This document shows positions 1-8,587 of a DNA stretch of 64,000 nucleotides, in pieces (within the stretch, counting starts at the first letter, position 1; each line of letters starts with the position of its first letter). Source of the stretch: Spirosoma sp. 48-14 (GTDB lineage: Bacteria > Bacteroidota > Bacteroidia > Cytophagales > Spirosomataceae); NCBI RefSeq assembly GCF_001898575.1, contig NZ_MKUD01000088.1, forward strand, positions 1 through 64,000, read 5' to 3'. The notes under the pieces were generated by a model. That model was given only the letters and a program-made list of their open reading frames with translations, did no database searches and was not told where the DNA came from. The position numbers and the translations under genes are program-made.

Positions 1-70
1 AACAGAGCCGTTAAGCCCCGTACTGCCGATGGTACTGCTGTCACAAGTGGGAGAGTAGGTAGGTGCCACC
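1..70 (+). rRNA. rrf: 5S ribosomal RNA, 3' part
   Basis: The window opens inside a 5S rRNA. The segment with GTTAAGCCC, GCCGATGGTACTGC and GAGAGTAGGTAGGTGCCA matches the conserved 3' half of bacterial 5S rRNA. Its 5' half lies outside the window. A strong terminator follows at once, so this is the end of an rRNA operon. Confidence 0.85.
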
Positions 71-80
71 TTTGAAATAG

Positions 81-110
81 AAGGCCTGTCCAGATGGACA
101 GGCCTTTTCT
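81..110 (+). terminator. rRNA operon terminator
   Basis: An 11-bp perfect stem (AAGGCCTGTCC, 81-91, with GGACAGGCCTT, 96-106) with a 4-nt loop is followed by a short T run. It closes the rRNA transcript. Confidence 0.85.
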
Positions 111-196
111 GCGTTTAGCACCTACCCGAAATAAGTAGAGAAAGAAAATCAACCTCTTTTGTTATATTAGCTTTACAGTGTCAATCCAGCATATTC

Positions 197-688
197 ATGG
201 CTCTCTTCAAACTACTCGTAAACGGTCGTAATTATCAGGCTGATGTTGATCCCGATACCCCTCTTTTATGGGTTCTGCGCGATCATTTTGGTTTAGTCGG
301 TACTAAATACGGATGTGGTATCGCCCAATGTGGTGCCTGCACTGTACATCTAAATGGGGAAGCAACCCGTTCCTGTGTGTTGCCAGTCTCCGCAGTTGGT
401 AAATCGAAAGTTACAACGATTGAAGGCCTATCTTCCGATGGAACACATCCCGTTCAACTTGCCTGGGACAAGGTCGATGTACCTCAATGTGGCTATTGTC
501 AGGCTGGCCAGATCATGACGGCGGCTGCCCTTCTTAAACGTAATCCGAAACCAAGCCAGTCCGAAATTGATGACACCATGACAGGTAACCTCTGTCGGTG
601 TGGTACGTATCATCGGATTCGCGAAGCTGTAAAGCTAGCTGCTGAGCATCCTGTATCGGGTTCTTCTAAAACGCCAAAAACGAAATAG
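197..688 (+). CDS. iorA: (2Fe-2S) subunit of isoquinoline 1-oxidoreductase-type hydroxylase
   Basis: Small electron-transfer subunit of a molybdenum hydroxylase, 163 aa, a usual length for the family. Two [2Fe-2S] sites are visible: a plant-ferredoxin-type set at C40, C45, C48 and C60, and the C-terminal set at C98, C101, C133 and C135 (CGYC and CRC). It would pass electrons from the molybdenum cofactor in the partner subunit to an external acceptor. The partner gene begins 2 bp after its stop, so the two are surely co-transcribed. There is no FAD subunit gene beside it, as is normal for IorAB-type enzymes. The natural substrate cannot be read from sequence. Confidence 0.9.
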   Translation: MALFKLLVNGRNYQADVDPDTPLLWVLRDHFGLVGTKYGCGIAQCGACTVHLNGEATRSCVLPVSAVGKSKVTTIEGLSSDGTHPVQLAWDKVDVPQCGYCQAGQIMTAAALLKRNPKPSQSEIDDTMTGNLCRCGTYHRIREAVKLAAEHPVSGSSKTPKTK

Positions 689-690
689 TC

Positions 691-2847
691 ATGCAGACGA
701 TAGCTAATACCAATCGGAGAAACTTTCTGAAAATTGCTTCGCTCGCTGGAGGAGGTTTAGTTTTAGGCTTTAACTGGACAGGCGCCGATGCCGCTACACC
801 GTTAACTGAGGCTGGAGCGGCTGCTGTGCCGGGAGTCGATTTCAACAGTTATCTGTCAATAAATCCGCAGGGAATCATAACCATCCTATCGCCTAACCCT
901 GAGGTGGGGCAGGGTATTAAAACGGCTTTCCCAATTATTGTAGCTGAGGAGTTGGATGCCGATTGGACGAAGGTAGTTGTTGAACAGGCTCCACTCGATA
1001 CCAAAAAATTTGAACGGCAGGTAGCTGGAGGGAGCGGCTCAATCCCGCATTCCTGGAAACGGTTACGGGTAGCTGGCGCAACTGCTCGCCAGATGCTGCT
1101 GCAAGCTGCGGCCAAACGCTGGAACGTACCTGTATCCGAATGCTCTACGGCTAAGGGTGTGGTGTTGCACTCGGCCAGTAATCGTCAGTTGAGTTATGGT
1201 GAGTTAGCTACTGAAGCCGCTCAAATACCGGTGCCGACCGATGTGAAGCTTAAAGAAGTTAAGAATTTTAAGTTGATCGGCAGTACTGTTAAGAACGTTG
1301 ATAACCCAAAGATTATCACGGGTAAGCCACTTTTTGGACTGGATTTCTACCGGGAAGGCATGGTGTTTGCCATGTTACAGCGACCTGCTTTTGGGTATAA
1401 ACTGAAGTCGTTGGATGCCAGTGCTGCAAAAGCTATGTCAGGTATTATTGATGTAGTCACATTCGATAATAATGTGGCGGTTGTTGGTAAGTCGACCTGG
1501 CAGGTGAAAAAAGCGAAGGATGCGCTCAAAGTTGAATGGGAAAAAGCTGATGCCCTGGAAAGTACTGCCGACCATAATCGGTTATTCAAAGAAATGCTCG
1601 ATAGTTCGGAAGCTACCGTTCGGCGGAAGGATGGTGACGTAGAGACCGCTTTCAAAAATGCGGCTAAAGTCATAAAGGCGGAGTACCAATGCCCATTCCT
1701 GCCGCACAATCCGCTGGAGCCGATGAACTTTTTTGCCCATGTTCGTCCGGATGGCGTTGAGCTGGTAGGTCCTACACAAACCCCCGAACTAGCTCGCAAT
1801 GAAACGGCTAAACTGTTAGGTATATCCCCTGATAAGGTGACTGTGCAACTTACCCGTATGGGAGGTGGTTTTGGACGCCGACTGAAAGCCGATTACGTAC
1901 TTGAAGCAGTACAGGTATCGAAATTGGTAAAAGCACCCGTAAAGCTCATCTGGACACGGGAAGATGACATGACAGGCGGAAGCTATCGGCCCGCAGTTCG
2001 TTATCGCTTTGAGGCCGCTTTGGATGCTCAGGGTAACATGGTGGGTTACAAACTGCGCGGAGTGAGTATCAATGCCGGAAATGCTACCCGTGAAGATAAT
2101 TTCCCCTCAGGAGCGGTTGATAACCTCCTGATCGATAGTGTAGATCATAAATCGCCAATCACTACAGGGCCTTGGCGGGCGCCAATTACTAATTTCCTGG
2201 CTTTTGCTGAGCAGTCATTCCTCGACGAAGTTGCCCAGGCGGCTGGTAAGGACCCTGTTCAATTTCGACTGGAGTTATTAAATAAAGCCAAACAAAAGCC
2301 GGTGGGTGCTATCAAATATGATATTGATCGCATGATAGGCGTGATTCAACTGGCCGCTGAAAAATCGGGCTGGGGTAAAAAGAAAGGTCCAGATGGAAAA
2401 CTCCTTGCCCAAGGTTTTAGTGTTTACTTCTCGCATCGGTCTTATGTAGCTCAGGTTGGTGAAGTGGTGATGCAGAAAGGAAAACCGGTTCTGCAAAAAG
2501 TGTATTCTGCGGCTGATTGTGGCGTGGTCGTTAATCAAAGTGGTTCTCAGCAACAGGTTCGTGGCTGCGTGGTCGATGGTATTGGGCATGCCATGTATGG
2601 CAATATCACGTTTAAAGACGGTGTACCGCAACAGAAGAATTTTAACGAGTATCGATTGATTCGATTGGCTGAGATCCCAGAGGTCGAAGTGCACTTTGTT
2701 CAGAATGAAATCGAGCCGACTGGACTTGGAGAGCCATCCCTGCCACCTGCCGGAGCTGCTGTTGCTAATGCAATCTTTAAAGCGACTGGTAAACGGTTGC
2801 GTAGCCAGCCATTTGTCGAACAGGACGAATTCAAAGGGGTATCATAA
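691..2847 (+). CDS. iorB: Molybdopterin-binding subunit of isoquinoline 1-oxidoreductase-type hydroxylase
   Basis: Catalytic molybdopterin subunit (xanthine dehydrogenase family, IorB type), 718 aa, close to the usual length. The N-terminus carries a twin-arginine signal (RRNFLK from R9) followed by a hydrophobic glycine-rich stretch, so the folded enzyme is probably exported with its small subunit to the periplasm. Glycine-rich cofactor motifs typical of the family are visible, such as GGGFGRR in the middle and GEPSLPPAG near the C-terminus. It follows iorA with a 2-bp gap. Aldehydes or N-heterocycles are the usual substrates of the family; the actual one is unknown. Confidence 0.9.
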   Translation: MQTIANTNRRNFLKIASLAGGGLVLGFNWTGADAATPLTEAGAAAVPGVDFNSYLSINPQGIITILSPNPEVGQGIKTAFPIIVAEELDADWTKVVVEQAPLDTKKFERQVAGGSGSIPHSWKRLRVAGATARQMLLQAAAKRWNVPVSECSTAKGVVLHSASNRQLSYGELATEAAQIPVPTDVKLKEVKNFKLIGSTVKNVDNPKIITGKPLFGLDFYREGMVFAMLQRPAFGYKLKSLDASAAKAMSGIIDVVTFDNNVAVVGKSTWQVKKAKDALKVEWEKADALESTADHNRLFKEMLDSSEATVRRKDGDVETAFKNAAKVIKAEYQCPFLPHNPLEPMNFFAHVRPDGVELVGPTQTPELARNETAKLLGISPDKVTVQLTRMGGGFGRRLKADYVLEAVQVSKLVKAPVKLIWTREDDMTGGSYRPAVRYRFEAALDAQGNMVGYKLRGVSINAGNATREDNFPSGAVDNLLIDSVDHKSPITTGPWRAPITNFLAFAEQSFLDEVAQAAGKDPVQFRLELLNKAKQKPVGAIKYDIDRMIGVIQLAAEKSGWGKKKGPDGKLLAQGFSVYFSHRSYVAQVGEVVMQKGKPVLQKVYSAADCGVVVNQSGSQQQVRGCVVDGIGHAMYGNITFKDGVPQQKNFNEYRLIRLAEIPEVEVHFVQNEIEPTGLGEPSLPPAGAAVANAIFKATGKRLRSQPFVEQDEFKGVS

Positions 2848-2921
2848 ACCTCTCTAATTGAATAGAATAGAAAGAACCATAGTTTGATTATGTATATTCC
2901 TCACCTTTAGCCTGTTAACCC

Positions 2922-3218
2922 ATGTACGCACGCGTTATCCAATTCCCTTTTAAGCCAGAAAGTATTGATGAGGCTGTAAGTTATTTCCAGAATACGGTTG
3001 CTCCTGCTTTACAAAATCATGACGGTTTTCGGAGCAGTCGGATGTTAAGTAATCCAGAAACCAATAAAGGATTGATGGTTACACTCTGGGATACGGAGGC
3101 CAATCGACAGGCCGCTGAAACCAATGGATTTTTGCAGGGTGTTATCAAACATATGAGTAACTATTTTGCAGGGCCACCTACCATTGATTATTATGAAGTC
3201 AGTGTACAGGTTCCGTGA
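2922..3218 (+). CDS. Small ABM/EthD-like protein
   Basis: A 98-aa protein with the pattern of dimeric ferredoxin-like (ABM-type) domains: an N-terminal strand (YARVIQFPF), a helix around AVSYFQNTVAPAL, a central GFRSSRML strand and a helix near EANRQAAE. Such proteins act as small monooxygenases or as stress-related ligand-binding proteins. It lies 74 bp after iorB on the same strand and could share its transcript up to the terminator at 3240. Function is a family-level guess. Confidence 0.55.
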   Translation: MYARVIQFPFKPESIDEAVSYFQNTVAPALQNHDGFRSSRMLSNPETNKGLMVTLWDTEANRQAAETNGFLQGVIKHMSNYFAGPPTIDYYEVSVQVP

Positions 3219-3239
3219 CCTGGATACAAATAGATTGAT

Positions 3240-3275
3240 ACACAAAAGCCCAGATGTAAACCTGGGCTTTTGTGT
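3240..3275. terminator. Bidirectional terminator
   Basis: A 14-bp perfect stem (ACACAAAAGCCCAG at 3240-3253, CTGGGCTTTTGTGT at 3262-3275) lies between two convergent genes. The A-rich 5' arm and T-rich 3' arm let it work in both directions. Confidence 0.85.
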
Positions 3276-3290
3276 TACTGATTCTGTCGA

Positions 3291-3665
3291 TTATTGCATG
3301 GCAACAATGCGGGTTACTTTCTGAACGGGTGCTGGCCCTAAGGTAATCTGTTTAATAATGCTGCCTTCATCGGATTTGAATTCTAACTCATAAGTCCCAT
3401 CTACTAGGTCATCGACATTCAACTTCACAGCATAGTTAGACTCATTCTTACTTAGGCTCCGGCGAAACAAGACTTCATTACTTCTATTCCGAAGTATAAT
3501 CAGAACTGGTTTGTCACTACCCTTATTGACGGCAAGTCGGATTTGGTTATTGGCGGTAACGAATGCACTTGCATCGAATGAAAGGCTTTTTGGCGTAGTT
3601 GGGTTGGTAAAGGTAGAAGCGCTGATCAAAACGGATGCGACAACTTTGCTCATTAGCGTTAACAT
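3291..3665 (-). CDS. Small secreted protein of unknown function
   Basis: 124 aa, with an N-terminal hydrophobic segment (MSKVVASVLISAS) that looks like a signal peptide. The rest is beta-rich, with a DGTYELEF motif like those of small C-terminal or Ig-like domains in Bacteroidota. The start may be the second methionine, 12 nt downstream. Convergent with the ABM-like gene. I do not recognise a family. Confidence 0.6.
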   Translation of the reverse strand: MLTLMSKVVASVLISASTFTNPTTPKSLSFDASAFVTANNQIRLAVNKGSDKPVLIILRNRSNEVLFRRSLSKNESNYAVKLNVDDLVDGTYELEFKSDEGSIIKQITLGPAPVQKVTRIVAMQ

Positions 3666-3973
3666 GGCTGTATTGTGTTTAGTAGTTTAAAATGGTTGCT
3701 CACTGTTCATAAGTACCGATCCAAAGCACATGCCAATTAGTTAAATGGTTGATATTTAAGTAATTGTCTCTGGTGACATGCTTGTGCCATGTCCGCAACT
3801 GGACAAACCTCGTACAATACCGGACAAAAGAATTGTTAATGTTTTGAGCGCATGCTTGCCTGGGTGAAACTGGACACAATTGGATTTTAAGACCAGGTCA
3901 ATACAACGGAAAATGAAAACAGTACACTATTTTTGCGGCCTCTGAATTGTTTTCAACGGTTTAAATCAACACT
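3666..3973. other. Intergenic region between divergent genes
   Basis: About 308 bp between the leftward secreted-protein gene and the rightward oxidoreductase gene. It must hold two divergent promoters. It shows three short echoes of CTGGACA or CCGGACA (near 3800, 3822 and 3871), which could be a regulator site. I see no RNA gene or clear ORF. Confidence 0.4.
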
Positions 3974-5056
3974 ATGTCAAGTTCTGCTAAACCCCTGCGG
4001 GTACTCGTTGTCGGTTGCGGCAACATGGGGGCATCGCATGCTATTGCCTACAAAACCATCGGTGGTTTCGAAATTTGTGGTATCGTTTCGACCGGAAATA
4101 GTAAGGTTGTATTGAATGAACGTTTGGGTGGCGGGTATACCCTGTATGATGATTACAAAACGGCCCTTGACGAAACTAAACCCGAGGCCGTCTGTATTTC
4201 CACCTATCCCGATACGCATGAATCCTTTGCTATCATGGCGTTTGAACAGGGCTGCCATGTGTTTATGGAGAAGCCAATAGCGGATACGGTTGAAGGAGCC
4301 AAACGCGTCATGGAGGCTGCACAGCGGGCCGATAAAAAGCTGGTGGTCGGGTATATCTTACGGCATCATCCCTCCTGGGAGAAATTTGTAGAAATTGCCC
4401 AGCAACTGGGGAAACCGCTGGTGATGCGGATGAATCTCAACCAGCAGAGTCATGGTACAATGTGGACCGTGCATCGGAATTTAATGAAAAGCCTGAGTCC
4501 GATTGTAGATTGTGGCGTTCATTATATTGATGTCATGTGCCAGATGACTCGTTCGAAACCATTGCAGGTCAATGCAATAGGTGCTCGGCTTACGAATGAT
4601 ATTCCGGTTGATAATTACAATTATGGCCAGTTACAGATTCGTTTCGAAGACGGTTCGGTGGGTTGGTATGAAGCCGGTTGGGGACCCATGATGAGCGAAA
4701 CCGCTTTTTTTGTGAAAGATGTTATCGGGCCTGATGGCTGTGTGTCCATTGTGGCCAAAAATGCAGGGGCCGCCGGTAAGTCGGATAATGTCGATTCTCA
4801 TACCAAGACGGAATCGTTGCGGGTACATCGCGCTAAACTTGATAAAAATGACCAGTTTACTGAAGCCGATACTTGGATTGATATGCAGGATGAACCAGAC
4901 CATCAGGAGCTATGTAATCGGGAACAACGCTACTTTTTGAAAGCTATTCGGGAAAATCTTGATTTAACGGATCATATGCAGGATGCAGTCAATAGTTTGC
5001 AAATTGCATTTGCCTGCGACGAATCGGTTCGGACTGGTCAGCCAGTTATGCTGTAA
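3974..5056 (+). CDS. Gfo/Idh/MocA family oxidoreductase
   Basis: NAD(P)-dependent sugar or inositol-type dehydrogenase, 360 aa. The Rossmann motif VVGCGNMGASH is at the N-terminus, the family EKPIADT motif with its catalytic-region lysine is near residue 98, and a C-terminal alpha/beta substrate domain follows with DCGVHYID. The start at 3974 places the Rossmann strand about ten residues in, as usual. It stands alone between divergent and convergent neighbours. Substrate unknown. Confidence 0.9.
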   Translation: MSSSAKPLRVLVVGCGNMGASHAIAYKTIGGFEICGIVSTGNSKVVLNERLGGGYTLYDDYKTALDETKPEAVCISTYPDTHESFAIMAFEQGCHVFMEKPIADTVEGAKRVMEAAQRADKKLVVGYILRHHPSWEKFVEIAQQLGKPLVMRMNLNQQSHGTMWTVHRNLMKSLSPIVDCGVHYIDVMCQMTRSKPLQVNAIGARLTNDIPVDNYNYGQLQIRFEDGSVGWYEAGWGPMMSETAFFVKDVIGPDGCVSIVAKNAGAAGKSDNVDSHTKTESLRVHRAKLDKNDQFTEADTWIDMQDEPDHQELCNREQRYFLKAIRENLDLTDHMQDAVNSLQIAFACDESVRTGQPVML

Positions 5057-5081
5057 AAAGTTGAGCCGTATAGCGGTTGAC

Positions 5082-5133
5082 AGGTTCATTAACGATGCAA
5101 GTCCAGTAACTGTACTGCATCGTTAATGAACCT
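5082..5133. terminator. Long hairpin between convergent genes
   Basis: An 18-bp perfect inverted repeat (AGGTTCATTAACGATGCA at 5082-5099 and its complement at 5116-5133) with a 16-nt loop. It lies between the convergent oxidoreductase and ATP-grasp genes. There is no strong T run, so it may act as a bidirectional terminator or mRNA 3'-end stabiliser. Confidence 0.6.
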
Positions 5134-5149
5134 ATTAACGTGTAGCCTA

Positions 5150-6802
5150 TTAAACCAAATAGCGCTCGGTGATATGACGAGTGCGTTCGGTCGTTTCGAC
5201 AAGCAGAGGATGCCTTGGTTGGCCGAGTGCAGTTTCCAGATCAGCAATCGTATCTTTAAAAAGCAAATTGACCGGGATTTCGTGGGATTCCTGTTTGCTT
5301 TTGATATACATCAGCGATGGACGGACGGTACCCGAAGCGGCTAGTTCGTTGTATTGCTGTTTGGCTGCAACAAACTGCTCGTCGCTATTGCCAAATGAAA
5401 CAACGCGCTCCGGTAATGGATTCGCTTTGCGATTAGCTAACTGGGCATCCAGACCAGCCAGCAGACTTTTAAGGTGGAAAGTATCTTTTCCGGTGCGTAT
5501 GCGCTCTCGCAGAGATTGCCGAATAAGATAGGTCAGCGAATTAGCCAGGTTGAGCCCAATTTCGGCCATCTGCTTAAAGATGAGCGACGAAGGCGACATA
5601 CCGGGTATGGTGTTAGGATCGTGTAGTAACACATCGCCAGCCGGGGTCAGAAAACCATCAATTCGCGCATACACATTTATACCCAGTCGGGTAAAGACCT
5701 GCTCAACGGCCAATTGAATTTTACGATTATTCTCTAAGCTTGTCTCAACCGGTATACGTTTCTTGGTCGTGCTGAGTTTATACTTGGATTCAAAGTCGAA
5801 ACTCGTCACATTATAAATTTCGGTTGGCGGTAGGGCAATGGCAACCTGGTCGTCATCCTGAATAACTCCACAGGAAAACTCCTGGCCACTGATAAATTCT
5901 TCGAAAAGCACTTCATCTTCGGCATTTAATGAAGCAAGGCTAATGCCTGGGTTATTCTGGAGGGCATCAAGTTTTGCAATAAAATCTTTTGGATGATGGA
6001 TTACTTCGCCCGTTTGTTCAATGACAACCGGAAAGCTAATCCCTGAATCGAGGCTAACCATTTTCTGGGCTAGCTCTTGCTTTTCCTCTGACGACAAATG
6101 GCTCCATTCACTCAACTTACTCCAGCCATCGGGTTGAATGCTCATTGTGAAAAAACATTGCTCGACAGACCGGCAAAACTGCTCCAGATCATGTTCACGC
6201 ACAATGGCTACACCAATCGACGAACCCTGATGGGGCGCCTTAACGACAATTGGTAAGCCTAAATGCTCCGTTAGCGATTGAAAGAACTGGGCTTTGTCGG
6301 CTTGTTCATAAGCATCCCGGCTGATCGTCGCTGTTTTTTTCTGCTGACCATTCGCCAGCGCAATGAGTTCGTTTTGCAGGATTTTATTGATACCTACAGC
6401 CGATCCAACCAGACCTGGTCCTGTATAGGGCATGTTATACCATTCGAGTAGGCCCTGTATTGCCCCGTCTTCGCAGTTAGGACCATGCATCGCCAGAAAA
6501 GCCATATCGAAATGGTCGCGAAACTGTTCGGGGCGAAGTTCGGGAAGGGCTGCATCCAGTGCGTCGATGGCGAGCGATTCGTCATAAACTGAAAATCCAG
6601 AATTATCTTGTGGCAGCGCATCCCGAAGCGAAGGGGCCTGTAGAAATTCAGGGGTAACGAGTCTAAAACGACCCCGCCCATCAACGAAAATTAAAACCGG
6701 CTCAAATAGGCCTTTATCTAAATTTGCTAAAGCTGTGCGGCCACCCGCAAACGATACCTCACGCTCCCGCGCAGGCCCCCCAAAGAAAATGCCTATTTTC
6801 AC
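5150..6802 (-). CDS. D-alanine--D-alanine ligase-like ATP-grasp protein
   Basis: ATP-grasp ligase of the Ddl type, 550 aa from the GTG at 6802. It starts VKIGIFFGG, with the family motif REREVSF, then MHGPNCEDGAIQGLLE, then GSSIGVAIV, and ends the core with DPNTIPGMSPSS. Classical Ddl is about 300-370 aa. This protein has a large insertion in the middle of the ATP-grasp domain and a C-terminal extension of about 100 aa. The frame stays open upstream to 6868, but that part overlaps a terminator hairpin (6836-6859), so the GTG start is preferred. A -7-like TTTCTTTG just upstream fits. It may make D-Ala-D-Ala or another dipeptide-like bond. Confidence 0.8.
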   Translation of the reverse strand: MKIGIFFGGPAREREVSFAGGRTALANLDKGLFEPVLIFVDGRGRFRLVTPEFLQAPSLRDALPQDNSGFSVYDESLAIDALDAALPELRPEQFRDHFDMAFLAMHGPNCEDGAIQGLLEWYNMPYTGPGLVGSAVGINKILQNELIALANGQQKKTATISRDAYEQADKAQFFQSLTEHLGLPIVVKAPHQGSSIGVAIVREHDLEQFCRSVEQCFFTMSIQPDGWSKLSEWSHLSSEEKQELAQKMVSLDSGISFPVVIEQTGEVIHHPKDFIAKLDALQNNPGISLASLNAEDEVLFEEFISGQEFSCGVIQDDDQVAIALPPTEIYNVTSFDFESKYKLSTTKKRIPVETSLENNRKIQLAVEQVFTRLGINVYARIDGFLTPAGDVLLHDPNTIPGMSPSSLIFKQMAEIGLNLANSLTYLIRQSLRERIRTGKDTFHLKSLLAGLDAQLANRKANPLPERVVSFGNSDEQFVAAKQQYNELAASGTVRPSLMYIKSKQESHEIPVNLLFKDTIADLETALGQPRHPLLVETTERTRHITERYLV

Positions 6803-6835
6803 TGAATTGATGAGAATGTTCAAGTGCAAAGAAAC

Positions 6836-6859
6836 AAAAAAAACGCCTTTTTTGGCGTT
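6836..6859 (-). terminator. Terminator downstream of nfuA
   Basis: On the minus strand: stem AACGCC (6859-6854), loop AAAAAA, GGCGTT (6847-6842), then a run of T. It would end leftward transcription coming from nfuA before the ligase gene. Confidence 0.7.
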
Positions 6860-6914
6860 CCAGATCATGATATAAGGTCACCGACCGAATGGATTACGAA
6901 AGCTGACAAACTTG

Positions 6915-6960
6915 TACCCATATCAGCCCTATGGTTAAGCACTTATAGCTGATATGGGTA
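6915..6960. repeat. Inverted repeat after nfuA
   Basis: TACCCATATCAGC (6915-6927) and its exact complement (6948-6960) are separated by 20 nt. It is probably an mRNA 3'-end structure of nfuA or a regulator site. No T run follows. Confidence 0.5.
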
Positions 6961-7002
6961 TCTATAGTTATGTGGATTGCAGAGATAATCCGCAAATAAT
7001 AA

Positions 7003-7269
7003 TTAAAAAGCTGGGGTAATATTAACAGCTTCGACTTTATTAATTTCAGGTACAGCCCGTAAGATAGCTTCCTCTAAACCTCCCTTGAAAGTCATAGCCG
7101 ACATAGGACATGAACCGCATGAACCAACCAGTTCGAGCCGAACGGTTTTATCCTCAGTAACTTCCAGTACTTTCACGTTACCTCCATCGGCAGCCAGATA
7201 AGGGCGCATGCTATCCAGAGCGCGTTCTATTTTCGTAATCAGTTCGTCGTTGGTAACTACCGTTTCCAT
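7003..7269 (-). CDS. NifU C-terminal-domain Fe-S scaffold protein
   Basis: 88-aa stand-alone NifU/NfuA C-terminal domain. The cluster-binding CxxC is C51-C54 in GSCGSCPMS. It carries and delivers [4Fe-4S] or [2Fe-2S] clusters to apoproteins. The next host gene in the same orientation is mrp, now 54 kb away across the prophage; both act in Fe-S delivery, so they were probably adjacent before insertion. Confidence 0.9.
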   Translation of the reverse strand: METVVTNDELITKIERALDSMRPYLAADGGNVKVLEVTEDKTVRLELVGSCGSCPMSAMTFKGGLEEAILRAVPEINKVEAVNITPAF

Positions 7270-7282
7270 TAAATAGTTGATT

Positions 7283-7295
7283 TACGGTAAATTTA
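7283..7295. repeat. attL: Candidate left attachment-site core
   Basis: TACGGTAAATTTA, repeated exactly at 61627-61639. It lies 14 bp upstream of nfuA. A further shared block, GTTCTATG, follows both copies at slightly different distance (7304-7311 and 61643-61650). The right copy is between the integrase gene and mrp. Joining the outer sides gives a short mrp-nfuA spacer of about 40 bp, as expected for an empty site. Confidence 0.65.
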
Positions 7296-7395
7296 ATAAT
7301 ACCGTTCTATGTGTTTGCGAATCAAGGGGTTAGAAAAAAGGCACTGAAACATTACTAAAACAAGCATTCGAGTTTCTTTGTTCCTTCACGCAAGT

Positions 7396-7435
7396 TAAGA
7401 AAAAAACAAACCCCGACCGCAACCGGGCCGGGGTG
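7396..7435 (-). terminator. Terminator of the left leftward operon
   Basis: On the minus strand, a GC-rich hairpin (CCCCG/CGGGG with inner CCG/CGG, 7411-7433) is followed by a TTTGTTTTTTT tract. It closes the 11.8-7.47 kb operon just inside the left att site and shields nfuA from phage transcription. Confidence 0.8.
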
Positions 7436-7468
7436 TAAAGATTTCACCTTTTTACAGATTAATGATTT

Positions 7469-8002
7469 TTATGGTACTAGCTGAATTTTTGTCAATGTAT
7501 AATATCGAGCAGTACTTAGCGCCTTATTGACGTTATCTATGACGGCGAACAACTGCTGCCAATCGAAGTCCTTTAGCGCATCGATACCCATACTGGTATC
7601 GCATCCGATTTCGTTTTCTGCTTCACATACCAGATCAAGAACCGAGTCTTTAACAACGTCAGAGCTGATCTTTAAACAATCAGAATCTTTGTCGAATAGT
7701 AGCCATTTATACTGATCGAATTCGTCGTCTTCCAGATCGGTAATATCCCGCAGGGTTTGCCAGCCTTCACCGGCTAAGCCGCAATACTCATACCCTTGTT
7801 CAATGGCTTGCTGCCGGGTCAATACTTCTACAGCGTCACTACCTGCAATGATGTACCCGGCCCATTCGCCGGTTGTCACTCGCATATCGCCCATACTACC
7901 GTATACCCCGGTGAATGGCTCTACTTCAAAAACGTTGCCTATCTGGTTGGCGTAGCTATACCAGGCTAATCGGGTGCTGGCAGCTATGATTTTTACGTTC
8001 AT
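7469..8002 (-). CDS. Phage protein of unknown function
   Basis: 177 aa, acidic, soluble, no signal or membrane segment. It is the last gene of the leftward operon led by the AAA ATPase, and it overlaps the preceding stop by 4 bp. I recognise no motif. Confidence 0.6.
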   Translation of the reverse strand: MNVKIIAASTRLAWYSYANQIGNVFEVEPFTGVYGSMGDMRVTTGEWAGYIIAGSDAVEVLTRQQAIEQGYEYCGLAGEGWQTLRDITDLEDDEFDQYKWLLFDKDSDCLKISSDVVKDSVLDLVCEAENEIGCDTSMGIDALKDFDWQQLFAVIDNVNKALSTARYYTLTKIQLVP

Positions 8003-8586
8003 TGCTCGCTCAGTTTAGGAATTCCGTATTGTATGGCTACTAGGTTGCTGAGTTTAGCCCGTTGGTAGACGCGGTGGGCCGTCACTGGATTGTCGCCTAC
8101 TGGCGGGTTAAGTATCCGTTCAATTTCCGTTTCTACCGCTTCTGCGTTTGCGTATAGGGATGCCTGTTCACGGCAGATATGCCGTAGCTTTGCCAGTAGC
8201 TCAGAGTCCATTTCCCGGATGCAGGCTAGTCTGCCGGTCTGGTTATCGACCAGCAACATATAAATGCGTTTGCTGATCGACCGCAACCACGGCTTTCGTT
8301 CGTCGCCCACAACCTTGAAAATGTTGAGCGTATACAGCATCGTCAGCGGGGAATTCTGAAACGTCAGGCAGATAAAGGGGATGTCCCGGAACTCAGTTAG
8401 AGCAACGGCCAGGGTAGCCTGACCCCAGATCGGCAGGTCAGCCTGAACGTCGTTACTGTAGAGGATCAGGTGTAAGCCATCGGCAAAGGTTGCCAGTACT
8501 GGCCCCTCCACCCGGTCGGGCAGAGGGTTTTCTATCTGGAAAGGTTCGTTAACCGTGAACGTCAATTCTGGATAATAGATTTGCAT
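7999..8586 (-). CDS. Phage protein of unknown function
   Basis: 195 aa. The first half is beta-rich (for example ELTFTVNEPFQIE and GLHLILYSND), with a helical region near residues 125-160 (DSELLAKLRHICREQ). It is translationally coupled to the next gene through an ATGA-type overlap and lies 1 bp after the previous one. No family recognised; the operon position suggests an early or accessory role with the AAA/VWA-like pair. Confidence 0.6.
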   Translation of the reverse strand: MQIYYPELTFTVNEPFQIENPLPDRVEGPVLATFADGLHLILYSNDVQADLPIWGQATLAVALTEFRDIPFICLTFQNSPLTMLYTLNIFKVVGDERKPWLRSISKRIYMLLVDNQTGRLACIREMDSELLAKLRHICREQASLYANAEAVETEIERILNPPVGDNPVTAHRVYQRAKLSNLVAIQYGIPKLSEQ

Positions 8587-8587
8587 C

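Noticed and set aside
5082..5133. Long inverted repeat as an insertion-sequence end
   Set aside because: No transposase or second copy is present; it lies between convergent genes and is better read as a 3'-end hairpin.
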